Shown: one piece after another, positions 22,819 to 32,215 of the stretch
How the letters are laid out: every line of letters begins with the position of its first letter
How positions within the stretch are numbered: position 1 is the first letter of the stretch
Origin: Notamacropus eugenii
Lineage: Eukaryota > Chordata > Mammalia > Diprotodontia > Macropodidae
NCBI RefSeq assembly: GCF_028372415.1
Contig: NC_092872.1
Location: 553,180,705-553,244,704, forward strand
Length of the DNA stretch: 64,000 bases
Direction of reading: 5' to 3'
The notes under the pieces: generated by a model
Databases searched by the model: none
Told to the model about the DNA's origin: nothing
Seen by the model: only the letters and a program-made list of their open reading frames with translations
Program-made: the position numbers and the translations under genes

Positions 22819-23583
22819 CTAATAGAGCCATGAAGAACTTGTTGAAGGAGTAGTTGATGGTTAAGATTTTAGTTTCAGTCAAATATATTTTCAATACTTC
22901 AAGTGATCTGTGATCACGTCAAGCAATCAATTAGGTAATACTAATGAAATGCCAGCTATATGCAATGGGGTGCTCATGGGTATTTGTAATCCCTGCACTA
23001 GTATAGATCTCAAAAACTACTCATGTTTTTTCAGCATCTTTGATTTTTGTCCACAGATTAGGTATCTTACGTAACACATTCCAATTAAGTTAGAATAAAA
23101 CTTGTTTGGGCTTATGTACACCTATATTTAGTTTCTGTTCCTGATTAGAAAAAAGTTCAGTTTACCATTTTAAGAACATATTGTCTCAAAATTGGCACAA
23201 AAATATGTCAGGGATTTAAATACATCAGAGATTTAAAGATTAAAATATATCAAATTAAAAGAAATTTTGAAGTTCCTTCAATAGTTGACAGCACCATTCT
23301 TCTGGTTATGACTGCAAATCATAGAATAGGATCTCAGAAGAAGAAAGATTTCTATTGTTTCACAGGTCAATGGAAGGAGGCACAGAGGTAATACTGTGGC
23401 TACATCATATCATCAATGATAAAATGAGTGCAAGAAGCAACATAGAAGACATAATCATATATGGTTATGACTAGAAAAGTACATAGGATGAATGGTCTAG
23501 AAAGAATGAAAGACAATCTGAGACTGAATTACCATCCATTTGTAAAAGCAGTAGACCAGATAAGTATATGATGAACTTTTAGA
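22817..23583. other. Unique AT-rich stretch
   Basis: No gene or repeat recognised, apart from a faint L2 tail-like patch near 22925-22985. Confidence 0.4.
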
Positions 23584-23596
23584 AATATCTAATCAA

Positions 23597-24142
23597 GCCT
23601 TTCCCCCAAGATGGCTCTAAAGGAGAAGAAGGAAGCTGTCGTTCCCCCCAAGACAGAAGCCAAGTCCAAGGCCTTGAAGGCCAAGAAGGTGGTGTTGAAG
23701 GGTGTCCAAAGCCACAAAAAGAAGAAGATCTGAACATCCCCACCTTCTGGCAACCCAAAATACTAAAACTAAGAAGGCAGCCCAAATTTCCTCGGAAAAG
23801 TGCCCCTCGGAGAAACAAACTTGATCACTACGCCACCATTAAATTTCCCTTGGCCACTGAGTCTGCTATGAAGAAGACTGAGGAAAACAACACCCTAGTC
23901 TTCATGGTGGATGTCAAGGCCAACAAACATCAGATCAAGCATGTGGTAAAGAAGCTGTATGACATTGACGTAGCCAAGGTCAACACACTGATCTGGCCTG
24001 ATGGAGAGAAGAAAGCCTATGTCCGACTTGCTCCAGACTATGATGCTTTGGATATTGCCAACAAAATTGCAATAATCTAAACTGTGTCCAGCTGTCCCAC
24101 TGCACCTACAATAAAAAGCTTTCCCCCCCTCAAAAAAAAAGG
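23597..24142 (+). pseudogene. RPL23A: Processed pseudogene of ribosomal protein L23a
   Basis: An intronless retrocopy of the large-subunit ribosomal protein uL23 (RPL23A) mRNA. The N-terminal part starts at the ATG at 23611 (KKEA...[22 protein letters not shown]). It is broken by an in-frame TGA at 23731-23733, where the family has an Arg codon. A one-base loss in the following C-run shifts the frame. The rest, TSPTF...[28 protein letters not shown] to [17 protein letters not shown], is intact to the TAA at 24078-24080. After a short 3' UTR come AATAAA (about 24110) and an A-run (24132-24140). Imperfect 13-bp target duplications (AATATCTAATCAA at 23584 and AATACCTAGTCAA at 24143) show LINE-mediated insertion. 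Not functional as RPL23A. Confidence 0.95.
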
Positions 24143-24159
24143 AATACCTAGTCAACATC

Positions 24160-24350
24160 ATGGAATTATAAGAACTTTTCTTGGAGATAACTCAGAGTTA
24201 TTTTTATTTGTATTTCTCTCATAATTAGTGATTTTGAACAGTCTTTCACAGAGTAGTTCACAATCAGCAGCTATTCCCTTGGAAAATGCTGTTCATATTC
24301 CTTGGTTACTGATTCATTGCAGAATAGCTCTTGGTCTTTTCCAGAGGATC
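24160..24350. mobile_element. LINE 3'-UTR-like fragment
   Basis: ACTCAGAGTTATTTTTATTTG, TATTTCTCTCATAATTAGTGATTTTG and CTGTTCATATTCCTTGG follow a block common in marsupial L1 3' regions, related to 18105 and 38215. Confidence 0.5.
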
Positions 24351-24367
24351 CCAAGAATCTTAATGGA

Positions 24368-24416
24368 GTTTATAGCTTTAGGAGTTTAAATTGTTCTAAG
24401 AATCTAGGAATACTCT
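24368..24416 (+). repeat. 49-bp direct repeat, left copy
   Basis: Identical over 49 bases to 25122-25170. Immediately precedes the end of the ERV LTR. Confidence 0.97.
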
Positions 24417-25121
24417 TGCCAGGCCTAGAGGCCTGAGGGCTACCCGAGTCTTCTTACCTTACCTCTCGCAGGTCTTCGGCTGGCCAAACCGGATAATCGT
24501 ATGAGAGAAGAGACTTTACGGAGTCGAACAAGGGTTAGGCTTTTATTCAGGGTTCTGGTTACAAGTGCAGGGGAATTCTTCCTTAGGAGGGAGCGAGGAA
24601 TCTCCCAAGGAGGCAAAGATCTTACAATAAGAGATTGGAAGTAGAAGTGTAAGTGGGGAGAGAGGGGGAGGGAAGAGCGAAGAGAGGAAAAACGGAGCCT
24701 TCTGTCCTGTCCGCTCCGCGCCCCTCCAGCCTAAGAGCGCTTTCAGGCTTTCCTGATCCTAATTAAGCTCTCCAGCCACATAGTTTGCACCTGAATACCG
24801 TGCCTGTTAGATAACAATAGGTGTGCCCAGATCTGGGACAATCTCGAGGGCGGGGAGAGCTCTCTCCCATCACGTTTTTAACGGGAAGAGGCGGAAATAC
24901 ACGAGATTGCTCAATCTCACTCCTCGATTCCCTGGTGTTTATGGGGGGCCTCGTGAGAACTCTAAGATTTAGAAGTTCCCACCTTTACCCGCCCAAGACT
25001 GTCCACATGGAATTGAGCTTCCATCCCCAGCATCTCCCCTTTTTTTGTTTTGCGCAGCGCACACATGGCTCTAGAGCAAATAGTGGCTGGAGGCTGAGTG
25101 GATTAGGAAGGCCTTTAGCAT
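24417..25121 (-). mobile_element. Endogenous retrovirus fragment: 3' LTR, PPT and a little internal sequence
   Basis: GC- and CpG-rich compared with its surroundings. On the minus strand a polypurine tract (AAAAAAGGGGAGA, plus-strand 25033-25046) is followed by TGCTGGGG, the start of an LTR of about 616 bp that ends GGCCTGGCA at 24417. An AATAAAAGCCT polyadenylation block lies near 24540. About 75 bp of internal sequence precede the tract. The rest of the element is missing, so it is broken. The layout resembles betaretrovirus/ERVK-like elements, but the class is inferred. Retained CpGs suggest it is among the youngest insertions in the window. Confidence 0.75.
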
Positions 25122-25170
25122 GTTTATAGCTTTAGGAGTTTAAATTGTTCTAAGAATCTAGGAATACTCT
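25122..25170 (+). repeat. 49-bp direct repeat, right copy
   Basis: Identical to 24368-24416. Far longer than a retroviral target duplication (usually 4-6 bp). Confidence 0.97.
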
Positions 25171-25210
25171 GTACATGTGTATTTATTTCTTTATAATGTA
25201 GACATCAGAT

Positions 25211-25829
25211 TGTAATGTTAATGTAAAGTTAAAGATCTTCCTCCCCCCTCCCCCCACTAATAGGCTTCAGGAAGAGCTAATTTCTAAAGAGTTAAAGATC
25301 TTCCCTGCCCATTAATGGGCCTGTCCATTAAAGGAAGCTTGATTAGGTGAGATTTGCTTTGTAGGGAGGCCCATACCTTTTGTTAATTTCTAATGAGGCA
25401 CTGGTTCTCAAGGGTTGTGATGCCCTCTGGTTCTGAAAAGGTATATATACACTGAGGTAAGGTTTATTTGGGGGCTTACTCTTTAGAAGTGTTTGTTTGA
25501 TCAGATGAGATTTTGGGTAGCCATTAAGGAGCCTCACCAGTTTAGAAAACCCAGATGTTGGTGCTTTTCTCTCTGATAACTATTTATGTATGTAATGGTT
25601 AGACAGTTGGATCTGTCTGTTGATCTGTGTTGTATGTATTGATTGCTTATGGGCAGACAGTTGGAAGCCCTGTCTGTGGGTCTTTATTTCTCTGCTTGTA
25701 TTTTATCTGTTGGTATGTAATTAAAGAACATTGTTGACCTTTTAAAAGTTGCCTTTCCTTTTAGAAAAGTAGATCTAAGAACTTGTGATAGCAGGCCATC
25801 CTGGATGTGTCAAGGTGCTTGCTTTTACA
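25211..25829 (+). mobile_element. LTR of the TGTAA...TTACA family
   Basis: Begins TGTAATGTTAATG and ends GCTTTTACA. Contains CCCATTAATGGGCCTG, GAGGCACTGGTTCTCAAGGG, a TATATATAC box near 25442, AACCCAGATGTTGGTGC and CTTTCCTTTTAGAAAAG. A subrepeat with GACAGTTGGA...CTGTCTGT occurs twice (about 25592 and 25653). Best-preserved copy of the family here. Solo-LTR-like fossil without recognised internal sequence. Confidence 0.7.
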
Positions 25830-25974
25830 TGGATCTTCATCAAAGATGTTCTATATTTCAAACTTGGGAACTCTTAAACATATGGTTTCCCAAAGCTAAT
25901 AATGCTGTCAGGGATAATCACCTTTATTGGCTAGAATGTTTGATCCTCAGAACACATAGCTTAGAAATTTAACA

Positions 25975-26105
25975 AATATGTGTATACATATATACATACA
26001 TATGTGTGAATACATGTATACATTCATGTGTGTATACATATATACATATGCATGTACATACATATACACATACTCAGACAGAATATGCATACATACACAT
26101 ATAGA
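25975..26105. repeat. ATAC/ATGT low-complexity DNA
   Basis: Irregular TATACATACATATG repeats. The antisense ORF across it is an artefact. Confidence 0.9.
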
Positions 26106-26107
26106 AC

Positions 26108-26365
26108 AGAGGGCAGCTAGGTGATGCAATGGAAAAGGTGTCAGACCTAGATTCAGGAGCACTCATCTTTCTGAGTTCATATTTGACCTCAGACACTTAC
26201 TGACTGTATCTCCCTAAGCAAGCCATTTAACTCTATTTGCCTCAGTTTCCTCATCTGTAAAATGAGTTGAAAAAAGAAATGGGAAACTTTTCCAATATGT
26301 CTGCCAAGAAAACCACAAATAGAATGACAAAGTCAGACACACTAAAAATGCCTGAACAACATACA
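26108..26365 (+). mobile_element. Marsupial tRNA-derived SINE
   Basis: GGGCAGCTAGGTGATGCAATGG, CTCAGACACTTACTGACTG, TTTGCCTCAGTTTCCTCATCTG, AAAATGAG, GCCAAGAAAACCACAAATAG, then a CTGAACAACA tail. Nearly full length. Confidence 0.9.
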
Positions 26366-26424
26366 ATACATCTCTATGTACATATTCATACATGTATGTA
26401 TATATGTATGTTATGTATTCTTAT

Positions 26425-26515
26425 GTCCCCAGCTCTGCTAGGGTCTTGCCCTGAAACAGCAAATAAACCCTATCTTCTCCATGAAGCCTCCCCTGATTCC
26501 TCTCCAATCAATGGA
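26425..26515 (+). mobile_element. L2 fragment
   Basis: TATCTTCTCCATGAAGCCTCCCCTGATTCC matches the L2 3'-region motif. Confidence 0.5.
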
Positions 26516-26859
26516 AAAGATGAATAGATTGTCTCACAAGGTACTGACTTCAAACAGGGGCTCCACAATTCAGCATGCTAAAGAGGGGCTTCTTGTTCAA
26601 ATATGTGCATACTGCATAGATGGTCCCTGCAGCCCAGTCTGCTTCTGAAATTCTGAATATGAACACTCTGAGCCTCTTGTTTCACTTTTATGTTTTTCCT
26701 TGCAGTATAGTTGCATGTGGATATCCTCTCTTGGCAAATAGACTAAGTGGCATGAAGACATGAACTGTGTCTGTACATTGTAGGGTCACATATTTAGATA
26801 CAGAAACAAAGCCATACTGCTAAATGTTTCACAAGCAGCTCTCCAGAAATTCAGTAAAT

Positions 26860-27029
26860 ACTTTCAAGTTTTATTAATGTTTTCTCCATGACTTTCTTAA
26901 GTCCAGACAGTCAACAAAACAATAAATCAATCCTTGAATTTGTAGTATTTGCTCATTTCAAAGGAATAAATGCTCACGCTGAAAGTTAACAATTAGCTTC
27001 CACAAAAAGCCAGCATTAAACTGGCTTCT
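26860..27029. other. Unique stretch, possible conserved non-coding element
   Basis: Non-repetitive sequence with TTTATTAATG, CAAAACAATAAATCAAT and AGTTAACAATTAG, rich in homeobox- and SOX/forkhead-like words. Inferred only from composition. Confidence 0.25.
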
Positions 27030-27204
27030 GGTCACCCTTGGCTGGAAGGAACATTGGAGGTCATCTAGTCTAGCCCCATCATTTTACAAAGGAAAAAAAC
27101 TGCAGAATTAGGAAGTCAGGGGATTTGTCCAAAAACAGTAAGTTAGTAAGTAAATGACCTGACACTAGAAGCAATGCCCCATGACTCCAAATCCAAAGTC
27201 CTTA
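27030..27204 (-). mobile_element. Old MIR-like SINE
   Basis: GGAAGGAACATTGGAGGTCATCTAGTCTAGCCCCATCATTTTACAAAGG, then GACTCCAAATCCAAAGTCC. Same family as 18420. Confidence 0.7.
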
Positions 27205-27750
27205 CTCCCTTATTCCATTTATTCTTTTCTATATCTCCTGCACTGCCAAGCATAGGACCTGGTACATTTGTGCACAATCTGGTGATGGTAACTAGGGCTG
27301 CCAGAGTAAGGAAGCACCAAATGGTTTCTCATCAGAAATAGATACTCTCCCATAGAACGAAAGTTCTTTGAAAGTAGAGATTACTTCAGTGTGTATACTT
27401 GCATCCCTAGTACCTAGTGCAAGCCCAGCAAATACTATGTACTGTGCTTAATAAATGCTTGCCTGATCTCCTCCTATAAAAATACTAGCCCCTTGAAACA
27501 AGGGACTATCTTAGCTTTCTTTCTCTCTTCCCAGCATTTAGCATAGTTCTTTGCACATAACAAATGCTTAATAAATGCTTTCTCACTGATTCATTTATTC
27601 ATTGTGATGTTAGCTATTGTTTCATCTGTTTAATTTTGCCTTCCCAATTTAATACTAAGCTTCCGTACTTCTGTATCCTCAAAAAACCTCACATGGAGCT
27701 AAATGGACAGGAGGTACTCAGTAAATATGTATTCATTGTTATAGCCCTCT
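27205..27750 (+). mobile_element. Series of L2/L3-type 3' ends
   Basis: At least three successive 3' tails in the same orientation: one ending TGCTTAATAAATGCTTGCC near 27465, one ending TGCTTAATAAATGCTTTCTCACTGATT near 27592, and a weaker one ending GTAAATATGTATTCATTG near 27740. Each is preceded by a shortened GGGACT or GTATCC-type block. Confidence 0.6.
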
Positions 27751-27884
27751 TAGGACATGGCTAACATTCTAAGGACTTTATTGATTTCTTTTACACATTT
27801 AAATAATTCTCTTGAAATGATTATTGCCTAGGATTTTACAGGTATAGGAAACAAAAGCAAGTATCTCCAAGAACGACCCAATTC

Positions 27885-28135
27885 ATTTCAGATGTTTTGA
27901 GTACCTACTATGCACAAGCCCCAGAACCAAGTGCCAGGGATTTAAAAATGAAAATGAAATAGCTTTTACCTTATGGATCTTAAATATTAAGAGGGAGGGG
28001 AGAAAGTGAGAAAGAGGAATCAACACACAAATGATTATATCACAAGGAAAATTGACGAGTGAAATTAGCACTGAACTACTGGGAAATCAGAGGAGGCTTC
28101 CTGGAGAAGATGGCTCTTGTCATAAAGGTACACAA
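27885..28135 (-). mobile_element. L2 LINE 3' part
   Basis: TTTTGAGTACCTACTATGC, CCAAGTGCCAGGGATTTAAAAATG, GAGGAGGCTTCCTGGAGAAG in antisense-L2 order. Confidence 0.65.
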
Positions 28136-28304
28136 TTAGAGGTTTAATTTCCGTGGGGAGTCCAGCTTATTTTGATTATGGAAAATGCATCTTCCTGTAT
28201 TTTGATTTTTTTCTATAGAGAAAAGATAATCATGTACATACATGCACATGTACACACATATATGTGATGCATACATGTGTATATACATCCATAATAAACA
28301 TGCA

Positions 28305-28432
28305 TTATTGAGCATCTAAGGAGTTCATTAATCAGTGTTATCTGGAAGACACTGTGCCGAGTACTGAGGTTACAAAGAGAGATGTGAAATAATCTCTTCT
28401 CTGGAGAGGTCTTTACTCTAGATGCAAGTCAT

Positions 28433-28466
<34 letters not shown>

Positions 28467-28502
28467 CAGATAGATAGACAGACAGATAGATAGATAGATA
28501 GG

Positions 28503-28561
<59 letters not shown>

Positions 28562-28945
28562 GTAGGTAGATAGGTAGGTAGACAGATAGATAGTAGACAG
28601 GGATAAAAAACAGGCAGATTTTATACACACACACATACACACATATACATATGAAAGAGAAAGAGAAGCATATGCATGAATGCATGTACCAAATAATTAT
28701 GACATAATTGGGAGGAAAAGCCCTAGCACCTGGAGGGATCAGGCAGAAAAGGCTGCAAGTAGAAGCAGTACTTGGGCTGAGCCATAAAGGAAACTAGCGA
28801 TTCTAAAAGGTGAAAGCAAAGGAGGGAATCTATTCCAAGCTTGGAGGTCAGTCTGTGCAGAATCAAAGTGATGGGAGATGGAGTGGCATGCATTGGGAAC
28901 AGTAAGGGCAGTTTGGCTGAACCATAGCATGAGTCAAGGGCAGTT
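28305..28945 (-). mobile_element. L2 LINE fragment interrupted by a GATA array
   Basis: Left part: AAGACACTGTGCCGAGTACTGAGGTTAC. Right part (28690-28945): GCTGAGCCATAAAGGAAACTAGCGATTC, GGAATCTATTCCAAGC, GGAGATGGAGTGGCATGC. Simple repeats at 28436-28605 and about 28620-28660 lie between. Confidence 0.65.
28436..28605. repeat. Compound (GATA)/(GACA)/(GGTA) array
   Basis: About 170 bp of tetranucleotides: GACA blocks first, then a long run of GATA (28500-28560), then GGTA/GATA variants. ORFs encoding YLSI-type repeats across it are artefacts. Confidence 0.98.
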
Positions 28946-29089
28946 CTATGTAATAAGGCCCACATGTAAATATCGAGTTATCGTCTACCCAAACTTTGGA
29001 AACATATCAAGATGTTTGGAATTAACTAGTAATGAGCAAACTCCTACCCAGGTGGGAACCATTTCTACCCTAAGTACTTAAGTTTTCAA

Positions 29090-29384
29090 TAATCAAACAA
29101 AACAAAAAAAGAATCCTCCAAGCCCACATCTCATGATTGCCTTCTAATGGGCTTCATTGCCTTAGTTTTCTGCTAAACCAAAAGCAGGCAGAAGGTCATT
29201 TGAAATTTGTATTCCTTTGTTACATTGTGTTAAAAAGTGCAGTTATCTATGAATTACCCCCAAAGTATTCTTTCAATTTAAGCAGAACTGTTTGCAGATA
29301 GGCAGGACATGCGATTGTAAAGACATAGTAGAATTTCTATAAACTCATAGAATTTACTATATAATGGGAAATTTTTGTTAGTTT
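29090..29384. other. Unique stretch, possible conserved non-coding DNA
   Basis: Non-repetitive (CTAAACCAAAAGCAGGCAGAAGG and neighbours). No gene recognised. Confidence 0.25.
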
Positions 29385-29562
29385 TTAATGGACCTGTGAT
29401 TTCAACAGTGTAGAAAGCTTCGAGTGTGGAACTTCCTTTATCAAAGAAATTTAGCAGCTTAGTTTCTTAAAAGGTTGCTTGTGTCCGCATAGACTAGGTG
29501 ACTTGTCCATGGTCTTCCTGATTGCAAGAGCAGCCCTCTATCCATTACGCCACACTTCTTCT
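29385..29562 (-). mobile_element. tRNA-related SINE, 'GACCTGTGATTTCA' family
   Basis: GGACCTGTGATTTCAACAGTGTAG, GGAACTTCCTTTATC, AGGTGACTTGTCCATGG, CTCTATCCATTACGCCACAC. Same family as 38623-38876 and, inverted, 61910. Confidence 0.65.
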
Positions 29563-30058
29563 TGATATGTATTGCCTAAATTAATCGATTTCCCAATTTT
29601 AAACAAATATTCTATTTTACTTAACAAGCTGCATCATCTTACTAGTTACAGCATTAATATGATGTTTCTTTTTGGCATGAAAGCAACTCTGAAATCTCAA
29701 GGAGAGCCAGCAGAGTACAAACTCTAGTAAATCCCATGAAGCAAGAGAGGTTAAACATATGGGCCAAGGGTGGATTATGTGCTTTTCATTAGGGAACTTT
29801 TCTATCAAAGAGTGGAGAGGTCGGTCAACAGTAAACAGACTGGCAGGCAGTGAATGCTTTTTTTTTTTTTCCCTCCTGGCAAAGGAAGCTCATGTTGAGT
29901 AACTAAAAAGTTGTGGAGAGGTGCCATCAATATTAGCGGAGGGGAAATTCAAATTGAAGGAACATGGGTACTAGAAGTGAGTTTTCTTCAAGAACAGCCA
30001 AAGTTTAAAATGATTTTAATTTCCTCTTTTTATGTTTCTTCCCCCCTTTTAGAGACAG
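29563..30058. other. Unique stretch, possible conserved non-coding element
   Basis: Non-repetitive DNA with words such as GCTGCATCATC, CTGGCAAAGGAAGCTCATG and ATCAATATTAGCGGAGGGG. No coding signal: the antisense frame at 29617-29808 has no recognised domain. Confidence 0.3.
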
Positions 30059-30165
30059 CATGAAATATCCAGCCTGAAAACCATGAGACCGAGGTTCAAA
30101 CTCCATCTCTGGCACATACCAGATTTGTGACTCTGGTGGGTGAGTCTCTTTACTTTTTAGTGTAC
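30059..30165 (+). mobile_element. MIR fragment
   Basis: AGCCTGAAAACCATGAGACC, GAGGTTCAAACTCCATCTCTGG, TTTGTGACTCTGG. Confidence 0.55.
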
Positions 30166-30369
30166 CAGGCAACACTACAGGAATATAAATTGTAAAGAAA
30201 GCAATGACTTAGATTGGGAAAAGAAGTTTAGCCACCAAATTAAACTTTGTATCAAGCATATCACAAGTCCAATCCATATCCCTATCCTTTTGAATATCAC
30301 TGTAATAAATGGCCCACATTTATGACTAGGTGAGACTCTATTCTCAAAAGTATAGACTTAAACGGTTTT

Positions 30370-30497
30370 TGAGCCACAAGAAAAGTCAAGTAACTTGCCC
30401 AAGGCCACACAACCAGTCCATTTCAGAGGTAGGACTTGGAATCAGTCTTCCCAACGTACTCTGACTCTCTATTCCCTACTCCACACAGCCTCTCACT
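30370..30497 (-). mobile_element. MIR fragment
   Basis: CAAGTAACTTGCCCAAGGCCACAC, GGTAGGACTTGGAATC, ACACAGCCTCTCAC. Confidence 0.7.
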
Positions 30498-30973
30498 AAA
30501 TAAATACTAATAAATATCTTTAATAAAAATTGAAAATTATGTTTTGAAGATTATGAAGCCAACATAAATTTGTTTGGAGGTTTAAGAGCTTATTTTAAAA
30601 AAAAAAAACTGAAGTAATGAGCAACAAATAAATAAAATATAAATAAAAATAAATAAATTTACACATATTCCTAGGATATAATTTTAACATTTGAGGGGAG
30701 GTTAACATATTCTGAATGCTATATATGATCTACATATTTATTCTTTTCAGCTATTCTGCGGTATATTAGCATCTGTATTGCCAGAAAACAAAATTTTCTT
30801 CAAAGTTATTCTTGGGCAGGCCAGGGACTCAACCCATATGGCTCACTAGTAAGTTTCAGCTCAAGGCTTTAATTTATGTGAGTTGTTCCAAACTTGGTTT
30901 TTTTGTATGCTATTTGGTTAAGTGGATATGTGATGCCACCTATTGGTATAATGTCAGAATTTCTCTTTGAAGA

Positions 30974-30977
<4 letters not shown>

Positions 30978-31044
<67 letters not shown>
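30978..31044. repeat. (TG)n microsatellite
   Basis: About 66 bp of uninterrupted TG. Confidence 0.99.
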
Positions 31045-31046
<2 letters not shown>

Positions 31047-31937
31047 ATATATTCAGTTTCATACTCTGGGGACTTTAATGATTTCAAGGTGTGAAAATGA
31101 GAAAAAGCAAGTTATCTTTTAATTAAATTATTTTACTTACATTAGAAATCCCTCCAACTGCAAAGCTACCATTCTTCCCCTGAAGTCTCCAAGTTTTCTG
31201 CTTTGATATAGAAACAGGTAACAAATCCTTTCACTTTTCCTGGCTTATGATGATAAAACAATTAATGATGTATTCTCAACATTTTTCTCATTGATTATGT
31301 CTCAGGGAACACAAATGTGTTTGTTTACTTCATCCCCATTTTGTTACCTTCTAACACAAGGTTAAACCAAGAAGAAAGACCCATTGACTATCTGACAGAA
31401 AGAAATATGGTGCCAGAATTTTTTTCTTCCCCTATTAGTTCAAGAATTGTGTGATTCGAAGACTCAAAAATGTGGTTCTGAGAGAGACAAGATTATAAAC
31501 AAGTAAAGCCATTCTCACCATGCAATGTCTAAAATGTAAAGGCTGTATTATAAGTGAAATGACTTATTTTAAGAGACAGTAACAGTAACCTATCAAACAA
31601 GTCCTATAATATTATTTTTTCTTTCTACTTTTTTTGCAAAGTACCCCAGAACCCATGATAAACATAAGAGAACTCCATGACTTTGGACTTTTCATGACAA
31701 TTTGGAAAATCGGTGGCACAAAAGCTATTTCAATTGGTCTTGAATGGATTCACTCATTCCTGCTTTGTCTTTTTAAAAAGTGAAGAGGAAATTACTTTTA
31801 ATATTTCTTTTAATTCACATGCCCAAGGGATGGCCAGTTTTCTGTTTTTATTCTTCAATTTAACAAAGAGCAGTTGGACAGCCGTTGAGGGTGAAGCTCC
31901 ACAGTCAACTGGCTTGTAAATTAGAAGCCGTGGCAGT
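31045..31937. other. Unique stretch
   Basis: No repeat or gene recognised. The 68-codon ORF at 31713-31919 has no recognised domain. Confidence 0.4.
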
Positions 31938-31992
31938 AAAAAAAAAAAAAAAAAAGAGAGAGAGTGAGAGAGAGAGAAAGAAAGAAAGAAAT
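31938..31992. repeat. A-run followed by (GA)n/(GAAA)n
   Basis: About 18 A residues, then GAGAGA and GAAA units. Confidence 0.95.
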
Positions 31993-31999
31993 GGATGTG

Positions 32000-32215
32000 T
32001 GCATCACCGGGAGGAGAGAGTGTGTCTGCCTTGTAAATTTAATTAAACAGCAGGTGCAAAATCAGGTCATATGGCTTTGATGTGCCCCGTGCGAGGATGA
32101 CAACGAGACAATGATACTAATATGAAGAAATTTGCATACATTTGCATTGGATCTCAGCGAGTACGCCAGCTTTCACCCACTCTCATATCTTATTTCTAGG
32201 AAGTGAAATAAGATT
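32000..32215. promoter_or_regulatory. Candidate non-coding regulatory element with paired octamers
   Basis: Unique, moderately CpG-bearing sequence with no repeat signature. It holds AATTTAATTAAAC (homeodomain-like), CAGGTG (E-box), and two exact ATTTGCAT octamers starting 10 bases apart (about 32129-32147), the POU/OCT recognition word. No ORF. Conservation cannot be tested here, so the regulatory role is inference. Confidence 0.35.

Noticed and set aside
28436-28605. CRISPR-like array
   Set aside because: Tetranucleotide tandem repeat without spacers, in a vertebrate sequence.
28413-28685. 90- and 74-codon ORFs with YLSI repeats
   Set aside because: Translation of the GATA/GACA array.
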